From NCBI GenBank assembly GCA_023053575.1, contig JAKZAP010000005.1:868001-932000 (forward strand): a stretch of DNA of 64,000 nt, given 5' to 3'. A program made the translations under genes and the position numbers. This stretch comes from Branchinecta lynchi. Lineage: Eukaryota; Arthropoda; Branchiopoda; Anostraca; Branchinectidae. The first letter of the stretch is position 1. Each line of letters starts with the position of its first letter. Below the pieces are notes generated by a model that saw nothing but the letters and a program-made list of their open reading frames with translations, searched no databases and had not been told where the DNA came from. Positions 1 through 12,440 of the stretch are shown piece by piece.

Positions 1-715
1 CCATCTCGTCGAATCCTATCCAGGTGATCGGGACGGCTGGCAAGTGGGATCCCCCCGCGATATTTAAATGAGGGAAGAACTGGGCTGGTTGATGCCGGCC
101 GGGACGACTAGACAAGAGACTGTCCGAATGTTCTTTGTAATTGGTGGTGCTAGTTAGTTGGCTAACGATGCTTTTACCCGCCACCATCTGGTTCAACACC
201 GATCTGTCGCTGACATGGTGGAAATGGGGTGAAAAACGTAAACACAGATTTTTGTTTAATAAGTCGTCTCACAAATTGGTTAAAAGGAAATAACTGCCTT
301 CTAACATACACAATAGAGTGACACGTCCACTACTGGAAAAGGGGGGGGGGGGAAGTTGAAGGAACGGTGTATTCTTTGAAACAGACTCTGCTAAGCTAGG
401 CATAATGTTGAAGATGTTGTCCTGACCAAAGGTTTGGATCGGATGTAACGCTCTTATTATCGCTCCATACTAAGGGGCAAGATTGACAGCTGAAGTAACG
501 ATGAGACGGTTCAATGGACGCTGGGAGGAACTTGCCCTCCCCCCCCTGGTTTGCAAACGCTCATACAAGCCATGCTGCTGCAGCTGGGACAAGATTAAAA
601 GTTGACAATACGAATCCGTTCTTAGTAAAGAATATTGTTTTTTCACGCTGGCTGTTTTATGCTTACTTTATGCAGCTGTCTGTTTTTCTCAGTTTCAGAT
701 TCCCTTCATTTTTAG
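1..715 (+). other. INO80 intron (partial), nothing recognised
   Basis: No INO80 residues expected upstream of VIFYDSDW are readable here, so this is the end of an intron whose upstream exon is outside the window. A G-run and an 80-codon chance frame are present. Confidence 0.6.
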
Positions 716-874
716 GTTATTTTCTACGACAGCGACTGGAATCCGACGGTGGATGAGCAGGCCATGGACCGTGCTCACAGGCTTGGGCAGACAAAACAAG
801 TTACGGTCTACCGACTCATATGCAAAGGAACTGTGGAGGAAAGGATCCTCCAGAGAGCTAGAGAGAAATCAGAG
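716..874 (+). CDS. INO80: INO80 chromatin-remodeling ATPase, exon with helicase motifs V-VI (partial gene)
   Basis: This exon encodes 53 residues of the second RecA lobe of the Snf2-family ATPase INO80, the catalytic subunit that slides nucleosomes and edits H2A.Z in the nucleus. The peptide begins [10 protein letters not shown] and contains the motif VI core [12 protein letters not shown] with its arginine fingers, then [18 protein letters not shown], which leads into the brace helix. SRCAP/Swr1 and CHD proteins read differently here (for example DRCHRIGQ), so INO80 is a firm call. The exon lies between a pyrimidine-rich acceptor ending TTTTTAG and a GTGAGT donor, and both ends are phase 0. 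Nothing resembling the preceding helicase residues is found upstream, so the rest of the gene lies left of the window. Confidence 0.96.
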
Positions 875-1479
875 GTGAGTCTTTCTTTTCTGCTTGAGCC
901 TCTTCTATCTGCTATGAAACTTCTGACAGTGTCGTACCCGGGAGTTCCTAACCCGTAGAGAATGGGACTAACCACTTTGTGTTATAAAGCGATTGCATCG
1001 TTTGAGATTCACTTGTGGCTTTTCCTCAACCTCCCACTTGCCCTGCCTCCCTTGACATTTGTACCGTAAGTGTGGGATACGCGTTGCGTGTCTCTTGTCT
1101 AGATGGTTGTGGTTAATCCCGTCGCGTGGGAATACTTCTACTTAGCTCACCTCTGCTTGAATTGTACCTATCATCCAGTTTGATTGACCTGTCGGCTCTC
1201 TTCTATATCCCCTTCGTGATCGATGATCGAGATACGGTAGTCCTAAGTAGTCACGGTGGCGTATACAGTGACAGCCCTCGCCTTGTGGGGCTTCGCAAAT
1301 CGAGCTGTGGGAGCTGGGATCCTTGGTAGTGGATGAATGTTACCCTGCGGTCTTTGTTGGTTTCTCCGCGTCCCCCAATATTATATCCTGCAAGAGCTTT
1401 CCTTCAGTCCACACTGTAAAAAGTTTCTCCGAATAAGGATGCAGTAGTTGCTACTGGGATTAATCTCATCGCTTCTTTT

Positions 1480-1612
1480 TGCAGTTGTTGTGATGAGAAG
1501 GTCTTTTGTCTATGTCTGTATCTGTTTTATTTTTCTTTTCTTTTTTTCTCTTTATATTTACTCCCTGTTTACACCATGTGTGTATTCGGGTAATAAATTG
1601 ATTGATTGATTA
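1480..1612 (+). mobile_element. LINE-type 3' tail (ATTG repeat)
   Basis: A T-rich 3' UTR-like stretch ends in GGTAATAAATTGATTGATTG, the AATAAA plus tetranucleotide tail style of CR1/L2-type retrotransposons in this window. The similarity to the other GATT-tailed copies is limited to the end. Confidence 0.45.
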
Positions 1613-1900
1613 TCTCTATTGGGATAAATGAATCCGAATTAGGGATGATCTTATCTCAATAAAGACAAGATTAATCCTAGTAGCAATTACTGTAAGATTT
1701 TTTTTTACAATGCAAGCTGATTGTGATTGTGTAAAACGGTTGTGGTGGCTTAGATTTATTTCAGCGATGTTTTGACCCCTCTTGGCAGTGTTCTCCTATA
1801 TTTTTTTGTGACAAATCCTACATACTATATATATTTTAGCTTTAGGTCACTCCCAGGCCTGGGTGGGAGGGAATCCGGGGTCTTGTGAATCGCGTAAGTG

Positions 1901-1937
1901 ATTTTCAGGCTCCTTTTTCGAGCTAGAGCCTGAAAAT
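1901..1937. repeat. Perfect 12-bp inverted repeat (hairpin)
   Basis: ATTTTCAGGCTC and GAGCCTGAAAAT are exact inverse copies separated by 13 bases. A CCCAGGCCTGGG palindrome lies 40 bp upstream. No function can be inferred. It may be part of a small inverted-repeat element. Confidence 0.7.
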
Positions 1938-2099
1938 ACCCCCCCCCCTCCCCGTCCCCTTCGTTTAGCGACATCTTATACCAACTTATATCGTGGGGTA
2001 GGATCCTAAAGTTGGTTTTGTTCCTTTTTTGTTTTATTTTAATTAGTTGTGTGAATCTAATCGAACTAGTTCCACGTCGCCTGTTTGGTATCCGTCTTT

Positions 2100-2300
2100 C
2101 CTCTCGTTCCCCTCTGCCCAGATTTTCTTTAAAATTCTGGACGGGTTTCCCGTCTCTTATTTTACCAGATTCTGGGTCAAACCGGGTTTGATGTTTTCTG
2201 GTGAAAAAATGACCAGATTTTCCTCAGAAATAGTTTCACAGAAAAAGCAGATGAAAGAATGACCAGTCCTGGTGTTGATGTTCACACCAGATATTTTTTT
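2100..2300. repeat. Stretch enriched in CCAGA / TCTGG words
   Basis: CCAGATTTT, ACCAGATTCTGG, GACCAGATTTTCC, GACCAGTCCTGG and CACCAGATATTT follow one another within 200 bp in both orientations. It resembles the word-saturated interiors of the MITEs elsewhere, but I see no clear termini. Confidence 0.35.
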
Positions 2301-3084
2301 TAAGCCGGATTAGGAAATATGGTCTCTCAGAAACGATCGTAATCCTGTTTTTTTTTTTTTTAGGTTCTTGTAACGTTTAATAATTTTGCATTGTGAACTG
2401 CCGTTAACATTTCGGGAAGGACAGAGCTAACTGTTTGACCAAGCAAGGATCTGCGGGGAAAGCGGGCTGTGTGGCGCTTATACGTACGACCCCGTGGACT
2501 GCATGCCCGGGGTCGCACGGAAGTAGTGTGGAATCGACTCTCTGGTAGACCTTTTCATCTTTTGATTCAAACTTTGCCAGCTATCTGGGTGGGCGGAACA
2601 CACAAGAACCGATTCTTTCAACAAACAGACCTTTGAAAGATATCAATTTTTCGGTGCAAGCCGGATCCACAGGTGTTGTCGATTGGGCGGATGTGTCATG
2701 GGTTTAGGCCCGATCTTGATCGAGTCCGGAAGGCGGTGGTGGCATAGAAAAATACATGAACTAATAAGTAAACGTAATAAAGTAACCATGCTCCTCAAGG
2801 AGCATATCAGTGCTGTTCGAAGATTAACCTATTCTAAGATTTGGGCCGAAGAGAATGACGGCATAGGAAAGCCGCGAGCTGAAAATTAAAAATAATAAGC
2901 TTTGAGCTGATCAGATACTGCTCAAGCAGCGTTTGAAGCGAGGAACTCTGGCTTTCATGGCCGTACTCTTTCAGCGCTAAGGGGTTTTTAAAGCAAGTGT
3001 CGAAGGAGTTTGAAAATTCGGGTATCGTAGCGAGATTCATTTTCTAGCGCTTTTTTTCGGGTTTTACCACTAATTGTTATTTAT

Positions 3085-3165
3085 CTTGTGTTATTTCGCG
3101 TTATTCCCTTTACTCCGCTACCACAATCTGTATTTGGCGGGTTATAAATAAAATATATAATTTAT
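3085..3165 (+). mobile_element. Short LINE 3' UTR remnant
   Basis: CTTTACTCCGCTACCACAAT and GGCGGGTTATAAATAAAATA match the 3' UTR end of the ACTT-tailed LINE family. No coding part is visible. Confidence 0.45.
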
Positions 3166-4084
3166 TAATACCTCTTTTTATCTAGTAAGTCCCGCCGAAC
3201 TTTGACTTTGCTCTCCATGAAAAAAGGAAAGCAAAGTCATCTTCCAAATTGAACTCCTATTTGGCCATCAGTTTCGGGACCATGTCGTTTCACTCTGACA
3301 GTGTTCTTAGGAACTGAGAGTGTCAGTCAGCAGATCATGCTGTCGGGTTAGCAGTTGGCCTAATCTTCTTGGAGAACGTCACTTTTTGTTCCGCTCGTTT
3401 TAGTGTCACACAGCTGGGGTGTCAGTTAAATTGTTTAGAATAGGAACAATTTTGCTGATCTTCGTGAGGTAGGAAAAAGATGTTTGTCTATTCCGTATTT
3501 AGAGAACTAGAAGGATAAATTTACGATAGTGTTGCTTAATGAGCTATTGAAGTAAGGATACGGGTTTATCAATTAGTGGATGATATGCCGGTGGCGAATA
3601 TCGTAACTCGGACGCTTGTGTCTCCCTTCCTCAAAGTCTGTAGCTTAAAGGACAGGTCGTACTTATGATAAGAATTTGCTCTAGTATTTCCATCCATTCT
3701 CGTTCCCGAGAATCTTCACCTCAAAGTGTATCCTACCTCCTCTATTAGGAATACGCTGATTGTCACGCTTGCCACGTTTTGTTCTCTTTACGTGACGTAT
3801 CATGAGCCCGATGATTTGTTTCTTGGAGCTTATTCGTTCGGTAAGCGGTTATGCAAATTTGGCCAAGAAGATTGTTATCCAAGGCAAGGGACGAGGCTTA
3901 AAACAGCCGAAGAAGTGTGGAATTTTCTGTAAGCATAGTTTAGTTGTAAAGTAGTCAACTATTTCAGAATATCTGAGCAGAAACAAGATATAGTGCGAGT
4001 CGTCCTTCAAAGTTTAACTGAAAAGCCAGCTTATTTTTACACCTTGGATTAAAATACACTGAATTATTTTGACTCCGTTAATGG

Positions 4085-4553
4085 CTTTTTTGGGATCCCA
4101 AAACGTAAGTGGAGGGATACCTATGACATCGCAAAAGTTGTCCGTCTGTAAGTACGATAACTCTCGAAGGGAATGAGATATTTTGATGAAACTTGGTGTG
4201 AGGATTCGTTGTGTCGTCGGACCAGTCAAGTTCGTAGATGCGCTTTGTAGCCCTACATTTAGGGGTGGGGGAGGGGGTTCAAATTAAGGGGCAAACAAAA
4301 TATTTTGAAACAGCTAATCTGATAGTCGATTATTAGGTAAGAAGATATGCTAAACACGATGGTGAAAATCATTTTCTCGCTGGACAACTAGTTCGCCCGG
4401 AATCCGGCCCAAACCGGAAAATTTGTTAAAAGCAAAAGTTCGATTAGATGACAGATTAAGGGGTAAGAATAGAGGCTGAGTCGATATATGACAATGGTTT
4501 TTTACCCGGACATATAAGATTTTTGGGATCCCATCGACACCTTTGGTCTTGTT
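4085..4553 (+). mobile_element. Palindrome-ended satellite-bearing element, family F2, copy a (short)
   Basis: The 5' end is TTTTTTGGGATCCCAAAACG, followed by GGGATACCTATGACATCGC, GTCCGTCTG and a GATGAAACTTGGTGTGAGG box. It holds about one and a half core monomers (CCCGGAATCCGG and GTTAAAAGCAAAAG boxes). The 3' end is TTTTTGGGATCCCATCGAC, hairpin ACC-TTT-GGT and CTTGTT. There is no open frame of note. It lies in the first INO80 intron of the window. Confidence 0.75.
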
Positions 4554-4599
4554 CTCTTTCATCTTGGGCTTTTGTGGTGACGTTCAGAATATGCATTAA

Positions 4600-5335
4600 T
4601 GGTCCGAAAAGACAAAGTCTGTCCAGATGCGGAGAATCCTAATTTCAACAAAAGCATTTGTTTCAATGGCAAAAGAAGCAAATCTCAGGAAATGTTTCAT
4701 TACAGATTGTAAGGTCACTTCTGAAGAAAGCACACTATTGTGTATGACCCAAGAAATATATTTTCCGGTAATTGTTTACCGTTGTAGTTGCTATATATTT
4801 CAAGCATAGAGGTACACGTACATAAAGGGGCCACAAAACCGTAAGAAAAAAAAATCGGTGAAAATTGATCATACCAGTAGTGGAGCAACGAAGTAACGTA
4901 TTTTCGTCGAGTCTTCAAGCATATTTAAGTGAATAAGTAATGGGTAACTAGACTGTCGTATTTCAGCCTATTCTGTTAAACTTTAAAGGAGAAAATTAGG
5001 AAGCATTCTCTCGTTTGCAATGCCTAGATCGACCAATTCCAAAAGGCTTGTTCGAACCTGAACCCGGTGCGACCGTCGGATCATCTAATGGCGCGATTCA
5101 GGAAGCTTGCTGCTCGTCATTGTCAAAGCAAAGTCCGAGGGACGGAGCCTGGTTCGTTGAGGGACTTGGGACTCTCCCGTCCGGGCTCTGACCTGACTTT
5201 TGACTTGGTCAAATTTGGCGTGCCAGAGAGGTTTTCCCAACAACCCCACAGTCAAAGAGAAAGAAAACCATTTAGCTGGAATGTGTGCAAAAAGTTCACG
5301 TGTGCCAGTAAATACTGGGAGACCTAGCAAATTAA
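4600..5335 (+). repeat. Dispersed repeat F10, copy 1
   Basis: CCAGATGCGGAGAATCCTAA, AGAGGTACACGTACATAAAG, CAACGAAGTAACGTATTTTC, GTCTTCAAGCATATTTAAGT and GTTAAACTTTAAAGG occur in the same order as in two other copies (37.9 and 40.7 kb). It has no terminal repeats or coding frame. The class is unknown. Confidence 0.6.
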
Positions 5336-5354
5336 TTAATCAGCCATTGGGAAG

Positions 5355-5435
5355 ATGACGATGTAAAGGTACGAAATTGATTTATGTAATGATATTTATG
5401 TAATAGTATGAAATTGATTTATTGTATGATGTCCG
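5355..5435 (+). repeat. Short degenerate tandem repeat
   Basis: AAATTGATTTATGTAATGAT, ATTTATGTAATAGTATG and AAATTGATTTATTGTATGAT repeat imperfectly over 60 bp between F10 and F2 copies. Confidence 0.5.
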
Positions 5436-5523
5436 GGTTGACTCAGTACGAATTTTCGGTTGAGTTCAAAACTTGCGGTGCTGTTTCTTGCTGCTGTATC
5501 TGAGTTCGTTATGCGACTTAGCC

Positions 5524-6369
5524 GTTTTTGGGATACCTATGACATCGCAAAAGTTGTCCGTCTGTTAGCACGATAACGCTCGAAGGGAATGAGATATTCT
5601 GGTGAAACTTGGTGTGAGGATTCTTTGGGTCAAGGGTAAGGTCAAGTTCTTAGACAGGCTCTGTAGCCCTATTTAGGGGTGAGGGTTCAAATTAAGGGAC
5701 AAATAAAATGTTTTTAAAACAGCTAATGTGATAGTTGATTGTGGGGTAAAAAGGCAAGCTGAGTGCGATGGTGAAAACCATTTTCTCGCCGGACTAGTAG
5801 TTCGTCCGGAATCCGGCAAAAAACGGAAAGTTGGTTAAAAGTAAAAGTTTTATTTGAAGTTGATTAAAAGTTCGGTTTGTGAGTAAGAAAACATGCTGAA
5901 AACGATTGTGAAAACCGTTTTCTTGCCGGACAACTAGTTCGCCCGGAATCCGACCAAAACCGGAAATTTTTTTAAAAGCAAACGTTTTATCTGAAGCTCA
6001 TTAGATGACAGATTTAGGGGTAAGAAGAGAGGCTGAGTCTGTGTATGTCAATCATATTTTACCCGGACATACCAGACTCGGAATCCGGTTGTAACCGGAA
6101 TTTGTTTTCCTGTCAAAGTTTTATTTAAAGTTGATTAGATGTTCTTTATAAGGTTATTATTATATTATTAGTTTGCTCGGAATTCGGGCAAAAGCGGAAA
6201 CTGGGCAGAAGTAAAGCAGGAAGTTTCAGTCAGTATCGTCAAGATAGATATGGCTTATAGTGGTATATCTGGACTTGATTTTCTCTGATGATTAGCCTGG
6301 CGAAGACTGGATCTGGAACTGGATCAAATATTAGATTTTTGGGATCCCATCGACACCTTTCGTCTTGTT
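5524..6369 (+). mobile_element. Family F2, copy b
   Basis: It has the same boxes as the other F2 copies, with three to four core monomers of about 130-140 bp (each with CCGGAATCCGG, GTTAAAAGTAAAAG and GATTAGATG). The 3' end is TTTTTGGGATCCCATCGAC followed by TCTTGTT. At the 5' end GGGAT joins straight to ACCTATGAC, so the segment between two GGGAT repeats has been lost, which removes the palindrome. Confidence 0.75.
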
Positions 6370-7654
6370 TCTTATGTTCACTTCCTGATCTGACTGTTTG
6401 CGAAGAACCGACTCAAAAAGGAGGGTGGTTTTCATCGTTGATCTGGTATTTCCCAATTATGGAGCCATGAATGCTACAAATTCATTCAATTTGGCGAATA
6501 CACTTAGCTCCCAAGTGATTGACACTAAGATGTTTAGACTTGAAGGTGGCAGGAATAGAAGCCCGATGGCGGAAGAATCGACTGGTCCGCAACCATTATT
6601 GTTGCTCTCTGCGCGCCTGCTGTGTCTATTGTCAGCCGTAATAACTTAAACTCGACGGCCCGGACCTCGGAAGTGAGGAGTACCAGTGGTCCTGCTGAGG
6701 GGTAGTGAAGCTGGCGCGGGCAAAGAGGACATGAGAGACCTAATGGCCAGTCATTGTTGTTGCAAATCAGGAATGATCTCGTCTGTCACATAATGACGTG
6801 AGCAGCCGAAAAAAGGACATGTACAAATTAAGTTGTCAGGGTGACCTAATGGGTATTTAAGAAAAGTGGGTATTTTTATGGAGTTGCGAGTCACGGTCCT
6901 TTCCATTTACTTAAGACGGGATTATGTTTATGTTACCCAACATGCGGGTCCGGCTTGTTGCTACCTGATAGGTCTGTCAAAGAGATGCTGACGTTTCTCG
7001 CCGCTTTTTTTCTTCTGAGTGGTCTTGTAGGAAGTAGCAGTTCCGTCGCGTTTCAAGTATGTAACTGGTAGGTCTGGTAACCTAAAAGTAGGTCTGGTTT
7101 GGCCACCTTGTCAGTGGTCGTGGTTTAATTTGCGGTGGTTGTGCCGCAAGCTACCTGCTGGCATTCAGTCAGATAACAAACAAACAAAAGCCTTGAAGAT
7201 GGAATCCAGAAGTATAAGCTCTTCATTTTAAATAAAAGCTACTAGGCAAGTAGGCAAATACGAATTCCGCGTCACTCCAGTATCGATTCCAACGATTTTG
7301 CTTATGACAACAAGTTTTTTTTTGGATTTGTCTATTTATTCAAAAGAATGGGTCGAGTTGTCAATTTGCTTCTTCTGGATAGTCACTTCGTTTCGTTTTT
7401 ATTCTGTACCAGATCGATAGCCTACTGGCGAGGAGTCAGTTTTTTCCCCGTGATTGCAGTATAGCAACCGTGTTTCGGTTTTCAAACGTCAGATGGTAGT
7501 CGGGAAATGGTGTTCTGTTTTATTTGTATGACCGATTCAGCCGAAGCCAGATTAAACCGGAATGCCGGAGTATATTAATGAGACTTAATGACAATATAAA
7601 AGTCAAACCGAGATCAAAGCGATGCCGATATTTTTGTTGCAATCCTAGCGATGA

Positions 7655-7790
7655 CGCTGTAATATAATTTATTCCGGGTCACATCTGTTAAGTGTATTAG
7701 TTAATTTGTTTCGTCTCTGTGTATTTCGTAAATATTTATTCCTCTTTTAGCTTCAGTCTATTTGGAAAAATAAACTTGATTGATTGATAT
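7655..7790 (+). mobile_element. LINE 3' end with GATT tail
   Basis: The 3' UTR is similar to that of the fragment at 34.1-34.6 kb (AAGTGTATTAGTTAATTTG, CTGTGTATTTCGTAAAT, ATTCCTCTTTTAGC, AATAAACTTGATTGATTGAT). It is 5'-truncated with no coding part left. Confidence 0.65.
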
Positions 7791-7792
7791 AA

Positions 7793-7870
7793 GTATTCTT
7801 TCAGCCCAAGATGACTGCGAATCATATTTCATGACACTAAGGGGACAAGTCAGCTTAAATTTAAATTCTT
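7793..7870 (+). mobile_element. Element F9 fragment
   Basis: GTATTCTTTCAGCCCAAGAT, ACTGCGAATCATATTTCATG and GGGGACAAGTCAGCTTAAAT match the left part of F9. It begins right at the tail of a LINE 3' end. Confidence 0.5.
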
Positions 7871-10800
7871 TTTATAAGGCTGGTGGATCGGAAGGGGGTT
7901 CCCCCCCCCCCTCCTATTCTTTATCAACATCTGTTCTGATCTAAGATAAATCTAAAATAGTACCTACTTGGTCGCAATTGGACTCGTCAAAATAGGTCTT
8001 TTCGAAGCAATTTTTACGGCAAAATGACGTGTGCCAAATTGTCAAAGTTTGCAGCTTTCAGTTCTGTTGAAGAACCACCCAGTGCCCTCTCCTAAATAGA
8101 CCTGCGCATTCGCCAGCGACAAGCAGGATGTCGTGGTCAGCGGTTCCTTCTCCCCTAAAATTCTGCGCGATCGTATCGTAAAAGAGTTTGGTGATTATTT
8201 TTACACCGGAACATCACCGAGTTCTCACAAGTTATCATGGGGCGACGATGGTTGGCGATAAGTCATGAGGGATTGACACAAGAAAGGGCCGGGCCCAACG
8301 CCCTCCGTTTCTATTCTCCGGACTTCTTTATTTTGGCGATTGCGAGGCTCACGCCAACGTTTCCCCTTTGTCCAGCTGTTGATGCCACCATTCAATATTC
8401 CTGAATGGGACAATGGTCGATTCTGCCATTTTTGTAGTGAGGGATATCGCTGGCGTGTATGAATGTATACCCCGGCTGCAGCAAATGCGCGGGATTTTGA
8501 TGCTATTAGCCGACTGGGAGTCAAGCAAAACTCCGTTTACAGTTTATTTGCTTTTAATATTCGTTCCCAGTTGCAAACTCAATAATAAATAGTTTTGTGT
8601 CTGATGCTTGGCAGACTTGACGCAAGACGCAGTTGCAGTCATGACTGAATTTCGCCGGACATGTCACTTGTAGAGTTTACTCTTCTGTCGAAAGCATTAC
8701 AACACACCAGTACCCGTTTGCCATTGGTTGTTTTGGTTCTAGGCTTCATCCTAATTTACTGATATTCTGCATTTCTTTTGCAGAAGAAGAGGCCTATCGA
8801 TTTTCAGTCAGCAGTGCTTGCATAGTTTGTAAATCCTTAATAGAATCCATCTTTGTGCATTCTTTGTTCGGCCATCCAGATTCCATTCTTTCTTTATCCC
8901 ATACGCGCCATTATTCTTCATTTATCCCTTAATTGGTTCATTGTGTTTGTTGTGCACACACATCAGACCCAGCGCGCCTCCTGCTTTTAAATATCCCTCC
9001 TCACGTCTTAGCAATTCCTCGAAATCCAATGCCATGTTTTGTGTTTTGCATCTTGTACAAAAACGTTTGGATACGCCTTCTCTGTCATTCAGACATCTTT
9101 TGAGTAACTTTTTCCGGGGAGGCTAGGGACTGTAATGGATATGAAGCGCCGTTCAGACTCCCGAATGTTTTTTAGCAGGAAGTACCAATCGATTGGTGAT
9201 TGAGGGCTGAGGTTTAGGAAGTGGATGGAAGTTTTGGCTTCCGTATGGGCCACAAAGGAAACCGAGTTCGCTAGGTCATAAGCTGTTTACGATTTGTTAG
9301 GATTCCCTTGTGCATTTTTCAGTGTCTGTATTAGTTGCGATGTGTTGAAGACTGCTGTAGAAGTCGCGAACGGAGGAAGTCTTATTAGTCGGAGAATTGT
9401 TTGTCAGTGATGTTAACGTTGCTGAAACTAGGCTCTGAACATTGAAATTTGTCAAGGAAGAAGGGGAATAATTACACCAGAAAAAAAAAAAAAAAATAGA
9501 ACTGGGGTCCTGTCCCTGGTTTTCTTTGCCAGCTTGCGGCTGCATATGCGGGTCGAGACTTTGGTTTTGCCAGTTCAGAGTCTATTCTGTGCTGTCTTGT
9601 GACTGTAGTTCGTGATTCCATCTGACCAGGATCAGGCGCCTTACGATCCAGTTGACAAATGTGTCCCTAGTAATTGGACGAAGAAGATTTATCTGTGTAG
9701 TGGAAGGCTCTCGTGAGAACTAAGCCAAAAAATACTTACGGTGGTCCTTTAGGTAGGGTAGTTTTTACGCAGAACTGTTCTTGCATTGTGGAATTTCCTG
9801 GTCTGTGTGCATCTTGCTTAATTTTTGTGTAGGCTCTGTTGATTTCGTAATCAGATTTCTTGGCGGACATACGACTTAAAGCCATGCTTCACCAGATTTG
9901 CTTCCGGATCCCAGATATTCTAAACCAAAAACGTCTGGAAGTCCGTGCGTTGGACACCCCAGATATCTGGAAGGGTGTCATAGAGGTAACACGTTTAGAA
10001 GACAAAGTGAATGTGCAAAGCATTTGGGGTAGTGGAAAAAGAAGTGACTGAGAGGCAAGAGACGAGTGAAAGCGACATCTAGGAGACTTTGATAATAGCA
10101 AATCACCATTTTCCTGGTATCCTGAAGAGTTAGCTTGACTGTATTGGAAGCCTGGAATGTGAAGCCTTGCTTTTAGACCTCGACCATCATCCGTCTCCTG
10201 CAGATCATCCTTGTCCTGAGAGACGACCAAATGTATGACTTTCCCCTTCCAGTCTCGCTTACATTTCCCGACCTCAGTATCTAACAAACAGACCTTTAGA
10301 TGGATTCCGGATGAGAACCCTCATAGTGGACCGCTATTATTTGCCTTGATGAGGTGAGTTAAATGGTTCATTATCTTCTCTTCACCATTTGTCTACAGAT
10401 ACTTGTACTTGAACATATTTATTTGCTTCGTTTCTACCGGTTGCCATAAATCTGTGATGATGGAGAAGCAGCCTCCTTCCGGTGTCACCCTTTTGCTGTG
10501 GCATATGTCTCTTAAATAGGCACCTAATTGTTGATCGAGCTGCTAAAAAAAAAATCCATTCAGTTTGAATCTAGAATAAAACCAGGGGTTGTTGACTTGT
10601 CGGCGCGAGGTGTTCCTCTGTCCAGGGTAATGGGGTACTTGCGATACCACTCGTCCTCCACACTGAGCCATACTTTACTCGATGTTTTCAATTTCATACG
10701 ACGGGTTCCATCCGTTCTAACGATTTTTGACCAATTCGTACTTGTAGCACTCCTGTCACTCTTTCTGATCCCTCTTGAATCCTGTGGCATGTGTCTTGTC

Positions 10801-12354
10801 GTGGAGGTTCGCTGGAGCACTCGTCCGGCTATTCGTGTTGAGGTGAACGAATATTAGGTTAACAAAAAAAACTGTTGCTTAACTTTCTGAAGTTAAAGAA
10901 CAAGTTCTAATGAGTCTTTCAGGGTATAGGAAACAGTATGTTCCACTGACATCCCCGTTCAACTTGAACCTCAGCTTCAATTCATTCTAACTTCCTTAGC
11001 TTTTGTGCCGTGCAAAGTTCTCGATCATTTTCCCGATCATCTTTTCGAGAGCGAACCCGAGCGAATTATGCTATTCGGTTCACTTCACACTTTTTTTTGG
11101 CTAAGGTCGCAAGTCGTAATGCTGCGGACAGTTGATGAGGGTTTTGCCGGCGGAGTATCGTCAGTTTCCGGCCGGGAAAGTGGGAAGCTTCGTTTTTTGA
11201 TGGTGCAGAAAATCCGGTTGGATCGTCGTTGCAAATACGTGATCCGGATCGTCGTAAACAAGTCAGTAATATGGTGCAACACAGCTAAACGAATTTAAGT
11301 GTAGTGCGGAGAACTGGTTTATTTAATAACAGGGATATGAACAGTGTCGCTAGAATTTCGATACTATGCCGAATTAGTATCATCAGAGTAATAATATTTG
11401 GTGCTCTGAGATTTTAGTTTTATCAGTCGGTCGCGGAAAAAATAAAATCTTTGTAATTTAGACGTAAAAGTTTTTCTTTGAGAGATGAATCTCAATTGAA
11501 ACTTTCGTCAACTTTCGCAATTGTTTTGGTGATGTATTATCAGCTATTTGGTGCAGTATTTTCGGTCAAGTTCAAATTTTCTTTTAATGTTCAAATTTGC
11601 AATTCGGGAATTACCAGTTGGCGCAGGGATGCATTGAATTACTGAGAATACTACAGTTCTTTTCCAAGATTATCAGTCCTTGTTGATATTAAACGAAAGT
11701 CCGATCAGCTTCGATCAGTCCAAAAGCCCGAAAGCTCAAATAAAAATGTACCACGTTTTGTAGTAACGAACATAGACTTGTACAGCCTGTGGTGGATGCA
11801 GAAACACCTCCTCTTAAATTGAAGCGCAGATTTATAGGAACTAAAAGAAATCACAATAAGGACATCTGTCGTTTTGACTGACAAGTTGAGATGCGGTCGG
11901 GTGGAGGTGTTTTGTTCGACTTCCTAAAAATGAACCCGATACCCAAAATGATCACGTTTTATTGGTCGGGAATGACTCAGAACTTCTGTTCAATACATCG
12001 AGCAACTGTGGTTTCTGTTGAACGGTTTTGAATTGAAGTGCATTCCTGAGCTGAAATGGCCAGCTCATACTTAAAGATCAAGTGCATATGGATCGCTACG
12101 TCAAATTTGTACCAAAGACTCATTATTGAGGAATCAATTCCTGAATACTATCCATGTTCGCTGAAGCATCGATTTGTATCCGAGAAAAAGCTCATGCGTC
12201 AGAAAAACAAGTTATTGGAAATTTTTCCGCGTTTTTGCTAGAAGCCAACATTCCTGAAGAAAGGCCTAAGACAACCAATGCTGTGGGTAACTTTGTGCAG
12301 CTTTAGAATTATTTCATAATATTGGAACATAAACAGACAGTGCGAGTTGTACTT

Positions 12355-12440
12355 TTGTATTTATTTGTGACCCGATTTTTGGATAACAGCGGAGTGTGAG
12401 TAAAATACACATTAAAACACTAAACAAAACAATGTAAATG
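12355..12440 (-). mobile_element. Short LINE 3' UTR remnant (reverse)
   Basis: On the minus strand ACACTCCGCTGTTATCCAAA and GGGTCACAAATAAAT match the ACTT-tailed LINE 3' end. A similar copy occurs after the INO80 stop codon. Confidence 0.45.

Noticed and set aside
9889..10287. 132-codon minus-strand frame
   Set aside because: No motif, no supporting signals, compatible with chance.
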